Shown: one piece after another, positions 38,807 to 43,950 of the stretch | Layout: every line of letters begins with the position of its first letter | How positions within the stretch are numbered: position 1 is the stretch's first letter | Virus record (IMG/VR): IMGVR_UViG_3300037258_001193 | Span: 1-43,950 of that record | Length of the DNA stretch: 43,950 bases | From: a virus | Direction: 5' to 3' (one strand) | The notes under the pieces: generated by a model | The model's input: the letters and a program-made list of their open reading frames with translations, nothing else | Database searches by the model: none | What the model was told of the DNA's origin: nothing | Translations under genes and position numbers: made by a program

Positions 38807-39100
38807 GAAGCTGTGTTTCTCGCGCGGATATACACTCGCTCTGCGCCAGTTCTTCTTTGCGGTTGGGAAGCCGCATCGTCCTACGGACGCCAAGGTCACT
38901 GGGGAAGGGGCTCGCCGCTTCACAGAAATTTCATCTTTCCCGCGCTACCCTCAAAATCAGGCAGCTTATGGGGGCTGCCAGGTCGAAACAGGTCGAACCT
39001 GCACGTCGTACCTAAATGTCCGAAAAGCGAAAAGAACCCTCTTTTGCACCGCGCGACACTCCTTGAATGGGGCGGCGGTTTTTTCTTATGCGCACCCGCA
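38807..39100 (+). other. Gene-free stretch with small hairpins
   Basis: No convincing ORF is visible. It contains a GGCAGC/GCTGCC hairpin near 38960, two tandem CAGGTCGAA words near 38980-39000, and a GGGCGGCGG plus T run near 39072 that may end transcription. I see nothing further. Confidence 0.4.
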
Positions 39101-39334
39101 TCACGCTCCGAACTGCAAATGCACGTCGAGAAACAGCATCACTCTCTCAGCGAGCGTCAGATAGCCTGGCAACATCGAATCGCTGAGTTTGGAAAGATTG
39201 CAGATGTGAAGGTTTTCGGCCGCCTCAAGAACTATTTCATTGGCGGCCGTCGTTACGACGTTCTCACATTCTTCGCAAAACGAGGTTTGACTACCGTCCG
39301 GATTGATCCGGCGTATGAAGGTAACTGAAGGCAT
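39101..39334 (-). CDS. Short Cys/His zinc protein
   Basis: The 77-residue protein has FIRRINPDGSQTSFCEECENVV, then AAENLHICNLSKL: a C-x2-C and H-x-C arrangement in the form DGSxxSFCxxC...ExxHxC that I associate with short conserved proteins of Acidobacteriota. GGAG lies eight bases before the ATG. Its function is unknown. The overlapping plus-strand ORF was rejected. Confidence 0.7.
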   Translation of the reverse strand: MPSVTFIRRINPDGSQTSFCEECENVVTTAANEIVLEAAENLHICNLSKLSDSMLPGYLTLAERVMLFLDVHLQFGA

Positions 39335-39493
39335 GGAGCGAACTCCAAGGAGGGAGGAGAGCCCGGACCACGATCGAGATATGGTCTCTGCACGACAGTA
39401 TGCGTCAAATCCCTAGTTACTTCTATATAAATAAAAAGAGGCGAGTTTTCCACAAACGAGGCGTTTCTCTCTTCGGCGTCCTCACAGTGCCAG

Positions 39494-39685
39494 TTACTCG
39501 CCGGTAAACCGCCGTCCGCCCATGAGCACGCCAAATCCCACCCCAAAGCACAGGCCCGAGGCAATGAGCTGAACACGATCAGATCCATGTATCAGGTGGA
39601 GGCGCGGGTTATTCAAACTGTTCATTAGCACGAGTATCCCAAACAGAAGCAAGAACCCCGCCACAGCCAATCTTCGTCTGTCCAT
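39494..39685 (-). CDS. Small two-helix membrane protein
   Basis: The 63-residue protein has two membrane segments (residues 5-21, RLAVAGFLLLFGILVLM, and 42-56, ASGLCFGVGFGVLMG) joined by a polar loop. A strong AGGAGG lies six bases before the ATG. It resembles chromosomal small membrane proteins rather than phage holins; it is probably cargo. Confidence 0.7.
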   Translation of the reverse strand: MDRRRLAVAGFLLLFGILVLMNSLNNPRLHLIHGSDRVQLIASGLCFGVGFGVLMGGRRFTGE

Positions 39686-39779
39686 GCCAGCCTCCTAAGA
39701 AAAGTTGTCCACAGCATACGCCTTGCGCGATTTCATGGATGCTTCATAATTCACTTGTCCTTCATGGACGGCCGAGTCG

Positions 39780-40350
39780 CCCGATAACCTTTTGGCGGGC
39801 AGCTCTGGATAGCGCGGGGAAACCCAAGCTTGAAAGGGCTCTCGGCCAAAGGGTTTTTCTTTTCATCCGAGAGTGAAGGTGTCCGGGCAGACCCCGGCCC
39901 AAGCAGGGCGACGGCTGACGACTTGCCGACCCTGTAATGCGGAATGTGGTTCGTTGATGGGGGAGGAAAGTTCAAAAGACGGAACTTCTCTAAGGAGGCG
40001 AGAAAGTGGGCGCGGGGAGAGCAACGCGACTGACCCATGAGTACCGACAAGCCAAAGTATCTCTCACATTCTTTGGCGACTGGTAGCTCCAGCCCCTCCC
40101 CACCAGCGAATCACTTGGTAGTTTGGTAGAGCCACCGCAAACGGAAACGCCGTCAAGAACGGCCTCTGAATGACGCAGGAAATGTCCTCCGGCTTCGAGG
40201 ACAGAGAAGGGCGAACCGGTTTCCCCGTCCAGCTTCGACCCCTGCGATCCAACACGAAACGGCAAATCGGCGACGAGACACAGCGAAGGATGAAATATAA
40301 AAGAGCCGCAATACAAAGCGCTAGCCGCTGATTTTTAAGATCTGACCCCA
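39780..40350 (+). ncRNA. Candidate large structured noncoding RNA
   Basis: The gene-free interval 39686-40496 (811 bases) is unusual in this packed genome. Perfect or near-perfect helices: 39839-39845 with 39867-39873 (seven pairs); 39883-39887 with 39893-39897; 39904-39908 with 39930-39934 enclosing 39912-39915 with 39925-39928; 39968-39973 with 39982-39987; 40011-40014 with 40025-40028; 40051-40057 with 40071-40077 (seven pairs); 40149-40153 with 40159-40163; 40183-40189 with 40197-40203 (seven pairs). Loops are purine-rich on the plus strand. Size and place recall GOLLD/ROOL-type phage RNAs, but no family is recognised. Confidence 0.45.
39947..39966 (+). repeat. Gapped repeat shared with 1641-1663
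   Basis: TGGTTCGTTGAT followed directly by GGGGGAGG. The other copy carries a three-base insert. It lies within the candidate ncRNA. Confidence 0.4.
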
Positions 40351-40496
40351 TCTGTAAAAAGTCGAGGGGCAAATCAGCCGGGAACGAACCTTCAATTCAG
40401 TCTTCGAATCTCGATTGTGGTATCCTAATCGGCAAGTCGCTCATCTGCATCGGCCAGTGGCCGGCGCTAAATCAAGGTGGCGATTTAGGAGAATGT

Positions 40497-41678
40497 ATGA
40501 AATCCCATCCGGCGAAAGCCGTCGTAGTCCCGTTTCCGTTTCATTCCTTCCGCAACATCAGCTGTCCAGAAGATACTGAGAATGACCGTAAGGTCTTCAG
40601 CGGGCATGCCCCTATCATGTCGGTTTTGCAGCTCGAAACCGATGCTAACGTGCGCGACTATCTGCTTGAGGCTGAAGGCAAGCAACGTCGGCGCGAGACG
40701 CAGGTAAATCGGGAGATCCGGCAGACACTCGAAAGCAAGCCACAGGTCTTTTCCATTCTCAATGGTGGAGTGGTGATTGTCGCGCATCGTCACGATGTCG
40801 ATGAACAGAAAAAGCTCCTCCGTCTTACGAATCCGAGTATCATCAACGGGTCGCAGACCCAGGGGGTTTTGATCGATTTTTTTTCGCGGCTTGCTGAAGT
40901 GAAGGAGGATGCGCCACACATCCATATCAAATATGAGCTCATCGTCACAGAAGACGAAGATCTCATCGGCGAGATCTCGATCGCACGTAACTTCCAGAAC
41001 GACGTCGCGAGCATCTCGATTGCCGGCCGTAGAGGGCAACTCGACGAACTCGAACGTGCTCTCCGGAAAGCTGATTCCGACGCGAAGCTTCAGAAGAAGG
41101 AAACGCAGCTATCCGAAGACTACGTGCAGACGGAACGGCTTCTGCAGGTGATCACCGCGCTCATCCCCTCTTCGCTATGGCCGAAGACGAACGAGGCTGA
41201 TAACCCGAATAAGGTCTACACCTACAGCATGAAGGCGAAGTGTCTGAGGGAATTTCAGGAAATCTTTAACAAGGCGCACGATAAGAAGCATCCCGAATAC
41301 GAGTCCGCTAAGGAGCTCTATCAGTTTTATCTCGACGTCGCGGCGCAGGCGCTGGAACTCTACGAGAAATGGAAGTCCCATCAAGGCTTTGCAGGTACCG
41401 GAATCCGCTCAATCACTCGTGAGGGTCGGGAAATCGTCGAAGTGCCCGACGGCATTATCTTTCCGATCATCGCTTCACTCTCAGCTTTCGCGAAGAAAAC
41501 TGATAAGGGGTGGCGTATTGTGCCGCCGCAGTCTTTCAAGGATACGGAAATCATTCGCGCGGCGAAAGCGGTCTATCAGAGCATGGCGACTTCAAATCCG
41601 TGGATCATGGGCAAGAATCCTGCATGCTACTTCGCTCTATACCAGATCACGTCGATCTACCAGAAACTTTCAAAATAA
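40497..41678 (+). CDS. AIPR-family abortive-infection/phage-resistance protein
   Basis: The 393-residue protein has the AIPR signature: FSILNGGVVIVAHRHD (residues 85-100), LRLTNPSIINGSQTQGVL (109-125), then ISIARNFQNDV and QLDELERAL. AIPR proteins are associated with abortive infection against phages; the mechanism is not established. AGGAG lies about seven bases before the ATG. It stands directly after the large structured region and near the restriction genes, so this arm looks like a small defence island. Confidence 0.88.
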   Translation: MKSHPAKAVVVPFPFHSFRNISCPEDTENDRKVFSGHAPIMSVLQLETDANVRDYLLEAEGKQRRRETQVNREIRQTLESKPQVFSILNGGVVIVAHRHDVDEQKKLLRLTNPSIINGSQTQGVLIDFFSRLAEVKEDAPHIHIKYELIVTEDEDLIGEISIARNFQNDVASISIAGRRGQLDELERALRKADSDAKLQKKETQLSEDYVQTERLLQVITALIPSSLWPKTNEADNPNKVYTYSMKAKCLREFQEIFNKAHDKKHPEYESAKELYQFYLDVAAQALELYEKWKSHQGFAGTGIRSITREGREIVEVPDGIIFPIIASLSAFAKKTDKGWRIVPPQSFKDTEIIRAAKAVYQSMATSNPWIMGKNPACYFALYQITSIYQKLSK

Positions 41679-41688
41679 CATCAGTTCC

Positions 41689-41714
41689 CGGGAGCCGCAC
41701 TATGGGCTCCCGGA
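41689..41714 (+). terminator. Terminator-like hairpin after the AIPR gene
   Basis: CCGGGAGCC/GGCTCCCGG with an eight-base loop, 11 bases after the stop codon. There is no strong T run, so its efficiency is uncertain. The rest of 41715-41898 shows no clear gene. Confidence 0.6.
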
Positions 41715-41898
41715 ATCCATTTAGGTCTTGCTATCGCCACGCGAGCTTCACGTCCGCATAGGTCGCTTCTCGACGATTCGAGGACTCAGGCAGGGACTGC
41801 CGGATCAGGAGTGGCATAATCGTCCGAACCTGAATACCTTTCCAGAAAATCTTCCGAATCCCCGATTCCCGAGCGTACAATTCCGCCAGAGGTCGCCG

Positions 41899-42195
41899 AT
41901 GCCCTCAATTGCCGAACACTTCGAGAGAATGCAGCGGAGCGAGTATCTCAACCCTTCTTCAAAGTGGCCGCTCATCGTCGGCGGTCTCGCCTTCCTATTC
42001 GCAGCGGCCATCACCCAAACGAGGACTCATGACCTGTCCCGCGCGGCGGTGTGGCTCTCAATCGGGTGCGGGACGATCCTGTATGGAGTCACCGAAATAT
42101 CATTTCGGCGCTCCGCGCTTCGCTGGCCTCTCACGCTGATTGCCCTGGTATTGTGGCTCGGCGGCGTGTACTGGTCGATCCGCATCATGTTTTAG
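41899..42195 (+). CDS. Small multi-pass membrane protein
   Basis: The 98-residue protein has three membrane segments (residues about 24-41, 52-66 and 75-95) after a soluble 20-residue N-terminus. AGAGGT lies before the ATG. An upstream longer frame (start at 41728) was not used because it lacks plausible coding content. Function is unknown; it is probably cargo. Confidence 0.6.
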   Translation: MPSIAEHFERMQRSEYLNPSSKWPLIVGGLAFLFAAAITQTRTHDLSRAAVWLSIGCGTILYGVTEISFRRSALRWPLTLIALVLWLGGVYWSIRIMF

Positions 42196-42221
42196 GAATG
42201 CTCGCGGCCGGCTTTCCGCGT

Positions 42222-42479
42222 TCAGTTCAGCTCCGCACGCGGCTTGAGATCGAGCTCGCGGGCTTGACGATCGCGGGATTCCTGCAACTCGGTCATGATC
42301 TCGCCCCATTCGACGATGGACCGGTCCCGCCGGATCGAAGCGATGTAGCGCTCATCTTCATCGGTATTCCGATCGTCGATCTTCGCGTTCCAGGTAATGC
42401 GTTCCATCTCACACAGTGCCGCTTGCGCCTGAAGTTGGATGATTTTCAGTCTCAGGATGATCTCTTCGATTTCGTCCAT
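42222..42479 (-). CDS. Small coiled-coil protein
   Basis: The 85-residue, strongly helical protein (EEIILRLKIIQLQAQAALCEMERI and IVEWGEIMTELQESRDRQAREL) is probably dimeric. A weak AAGG lies upstream. It is located between membrane genes next to the integrase. Function is unknown. Confidence 0.55.
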   Translation of the reverse strand: MDEIEEIILRLKIIQLQAQAALCEMERITWNAKIDDRNTDEDERYIASIRRDRSIVEWGEIMTELQESRDRQARELDLKPRAELN

Positions 42480-42606
42480 AAAGGGAAGCCTTGCCTAGGG
42501 CACTAATTGTAGCGCATGTTCAAGCGTGTGGATATTTGGGCAGTGGGTCAGTTTGTGGCCTGTGGAATTCGGTGAGATGATTGGAGCGCGAGGAAACCGA
42601 GGGAGC

Positions 42607-42879
42607 ATGAAACTCCGAATTGCGATTTGGGCTGCGGTGGGCGCGCTCGTCGTGGCCTTGCAGTTTCTTTACCTTTTCACGTCTCATACAGGGATAAGGC
42701 CGTCTGGAGCTACATGGGCCTTTATCGTTCTGACGTGTCCCATTGTCGGCTTCGCTGGCCAACACGCGCTCAGCATTTACTTTGTCCTTGTGACAAATGT
42801 GGCTACCTATGCGTTGATTGGCGCGGTTGTGGAAACTATTCGGCATCACTGGAAACAAGCCCGTTTCGTTTCAAGCTGA
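42607..42879 (+). CDS. Small multi-pass membrane protein next to the integrase
   Basis: The 90-residue protein has three membrane segments (residues 4-24, IAIWAAVGALVVALQFLYLF; 32-48, WAFIVLTCPIVGFAG; 54-76, SIYFVLVTNVATYALIGAVVE). The pattern matches short hypothetical membrane proteins I associate with Acidobacteriota. It converges with the integrase gene. Confidence 0.65.
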   Translation: MKLRIAIWAAVGALVVALQFLYLFTSHTGIRPSGATWAFIVLTCPIVGFAGQHALSIYFVLVTNVATYALIGAVVETIRHHWKQARFVSS

Positions 42880-42910
42880 CCCCCCCTACTGATATTTGCG
42901 TCAGGGGGTC
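42878..42910 (-). terminator. Hairpin between integrase and convergent membrane gene
   Basis: GACCCCC (42878-42884) pairs with GGGGGTC (42904-42910), overlapping the integrase stop. It probably serves both convergent genes, but no T run is present. Confidence 0.5.
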
Positions 42911-43950
42911 GCCCAGACCTTCTTGACCGCCGCATTGATCGCGTCCTGGCGTTGGGAGATCCATTGGCTGTAATGTTTCTCGACGATCCGGGGAGTATTT
43001 CCTAAGATCGCGGCGACCTCCGAAACGGGAATTCCATTCGAGAGCAATTCCACCGCGAGCGTGTGACGAAATCTATGCGCGTGAACTTTTATATGCGCCA
43101 CTTTTCCCAACCGTTTGAGCGTGCGCCACCAGTCCGTCACTGCGGAATGGATGGTCCCATTCCCAGACCAGAAGAAATAACGGCCGTTCATTTCTTCGAG
43201 CGCCGAGACGATCTCCGGATGAGCAGGAATTGATACGCGCTTCCCATTCTTTTCTGTCCGCAAAATGATCTGACCATCGACAATCTTCGAGGAATCGAGC
43301 TGAATCGCATCCCCAATTCTCATCCCTGTCCATCTGAGAATGGCAACGAACGCCCGAACGCGATCGCGGTTCTTCTCTCCATAGATTCCCCAATTAGGAA
43401 ACTTGTCTATCGCCCGCATGATTCGTTGCAGCTCGTCTTTCTCGTAGGGCTTTATTTCGATGTCGTCGATCTTCGGCATCTTGAGGGACTTCGCCGGGCT
43501 CTTTTCTATCCATTCCCTATTCACGCAGAACGTAAAGAATGACCGCAGGCGCCCGATCTTGTACTTTGCCGTTTGCAGCCCCACCGTCCACGATTCCCGG
43601 TATCGAGACACCTCGTCCACGCTAAGAGACCTTACCGGAACATCTCCGAAGAACTCCAGGCATTCCCGCTTTAGGAGACGGTATTTTTGGACCGTCGCGG
43701 GCATGGAGCCGTTCGCCTCGTGTTGCGCGATGAAGCGGTCATAGGCGTCGGAAATCGAGACCACATTCTTTCTCCCGTGGATCTCCCAATCCCTAATTCT
43801 CTTTAGCGCCGCCTCCCAATTCGTGAGATCAAGCGAACGCCGGATGCTTTCCCCATGCAAGACCCCTTGTACCCAGATCGGACAGGAGCATTTCGCGGCC
43901 CGCGCAGTAAACCGGCACTTCGCACGATGACGGCGATAGGGCGTAAGCAT
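42901..43950 (-). CDS. int: Tyrosine recombinase/integrase
   Basis: The 349-residue protein has an N-terminal Cys cluster (C12, C21, C23), a SAM-like core-binding domain (residues about 64-150) and a catalytic domain: R211 in GMRIGDA, K234, H292-x2-R295 in HAHRFRHTLA, and Y327 in EKHYSQW. The usual LGH is LGN (N318) here, a tolerated but less common change. It would catalyse site-specific integration and, with a directionality factor, excision. The start codon is the last base triplet of the window, so attP should lie just beyond. Confidence 0.95.
   Translation of the reverse strand: MLTPYRRHRAKCRFTARAAKCSCPIWVQGVLHGESIRRSLDLTNWEAALKRIRDWEIHGRKNVVSISDAYDRFIAQHEANGSMPATVQKYRLLKRECLEFFGDVPVRSLSVDEVSRYRESWTVGLQTAKYKIGRLRSFFTFCVNREWIEKSPAKSLKMPKIDDIEIKPYEKDELQRIMRAIDKFPNWGIYGEKNRDRVRAFVAILRWTGMRIGDAIQLDSSKIVDGQIILRTEKNGKRVSIPAHPEIVSALEEMNGRYFFWSGNGTIHSAVTDWWRTLKRLGKVAHIKVHAHRFRHTLAVELLSNGIPVSEVAAILGNTPRIVEKHYSQWISQRQDAINAAVKKVWATP

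Noticed and set aside
38813-39328. 171-residue plus-strand ORF
   Set aside because: It overlaps the SD-led minus-strand zinc protein, which has a family-like pattern, and its N-terminal half is Trp/Arg/Ser-rich without domain character.
39955-40175. RNase P-like words (GAGGAAAGTTC, CTGAATGACGC)
   Set aside because: They resemble conserved RNase P blocks only loosely; order, spacing and the remaining core elements do not fit.
39751-40372. Three overlapping minus-strand ORFs of 99-108 residues
   Set aside because: They lie over the helix-rich region, have erratic composition, no motifs and no shared start signals; probably chance ORFs.
41715-41898. Possible minus-strand gene fragments (ending REATYADVKLAWR) after the AIPR gene
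   Set aside because: The fragments fall in different frames with no start; insufficient to call a gene or pseudogene.
1-43950. CRISPR array
   Set aside because: No regularly spaced direct repeats were seen anywhere in the window.

Overview
The window is a tailed-phage genome or prophage (Caudoviricetes, siphovirus-like) of about 44 kb. It opens at an ATG and closes exactly at the start codon of a minus-strand tyrosine integrase, so the right edge is probably the integrase end of an integrated element. GC is high. The integrase, the stand-alone receiver-domain protein, the short zinc-ribbon gene at 39.1-39.3 kb and the small membrane genes near 39.5 and 42.6 kb resemble, from memory, families I associate with Acidobacteriota. 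The Ser/Thr-rich fibre-like proteins at 16-20 kb resemble proteins I associate with Patescibacteria. The host call (Acidobacteriota more likely) is therefore inference and was not checked by any search.

Layout. 0-1.6 kb: plasmid/phage-type small genes, an orphan CHC2 zinc-finger (primase-type) gene on the minus strand, a frame-disrupted small gene, and two DnaA-box-like sites. 1.8-9 kb: tightly packed small early genes on the plus strand (candidate OB-fold ssDNA-binding protein, CCHC zinc-knuckle protein, winged-helix protein, VRR-NUC nuclease, coiled-coil zinc protein), interrupted five times by single minus-strand genes, two of which are paralogues. 9.1-15.4 kb: packaging and portal (putative small terminase, large terminase, portal-MuF fusion), with an HNH endonuclease gene inserted at the end of the terminase gene and a receiver-domain gene and a HAD phosphatase alongside. 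15.4-20 kb: fibre-like and decorative genes inside the head module. 20-34.8 kb: protease-scaffold, HK97-fold major capsid, connectors, tail tube, tail chaperone with a probable -1 frameshift, tape measure, baseplate hub, glycine-rich fibre, and a lysis cassette with a papain-like cysteine peptidase between two membrane proteins. 34.8-36.4 kb: a structured RNA leader, a DUF932 gene and three tiny zinc-ribbon genes, closed by a terminator. 36.4-42.9 kb: accessory region with a lysozyme-like secreted protein, a NotI-type restriction enzyme with a D12-class adenine methylase, an approximately 800-base gene-free and structure-rich stretch (candidate large ncRNA), and an AIPR-family abortive-infection gene. 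42.9-43.95 kb: integrase.

How it works together. The plus-strand genes from 9.1 to 34.8 kb form one long late cluster in the order package, build head, build tail, lyse. Most of its genes lack a Shine-Dalgarno sequence, whereas the flanking and accessory genes mostly have one, so the two parts probably have different translation habits or origins. Two short motifs recur upstream of starts in the SD-less part: AAGGTCGAA, 17-24 bases before the start codon, and AAATTAA, 12-15 bases before it in most cases.

Strongest candidates for something new: the gene-free structured region at 39.7-40.48 kb next to the AIPR and R-M genes; the multi-helix RNA leader of the DUF932 gene, which shares a 10-base word with that gene's start site; the HNH insertion that carries a re-coded copy of the terminase C-terminus; and the repeated intergenic AAGGTCGAA motif.
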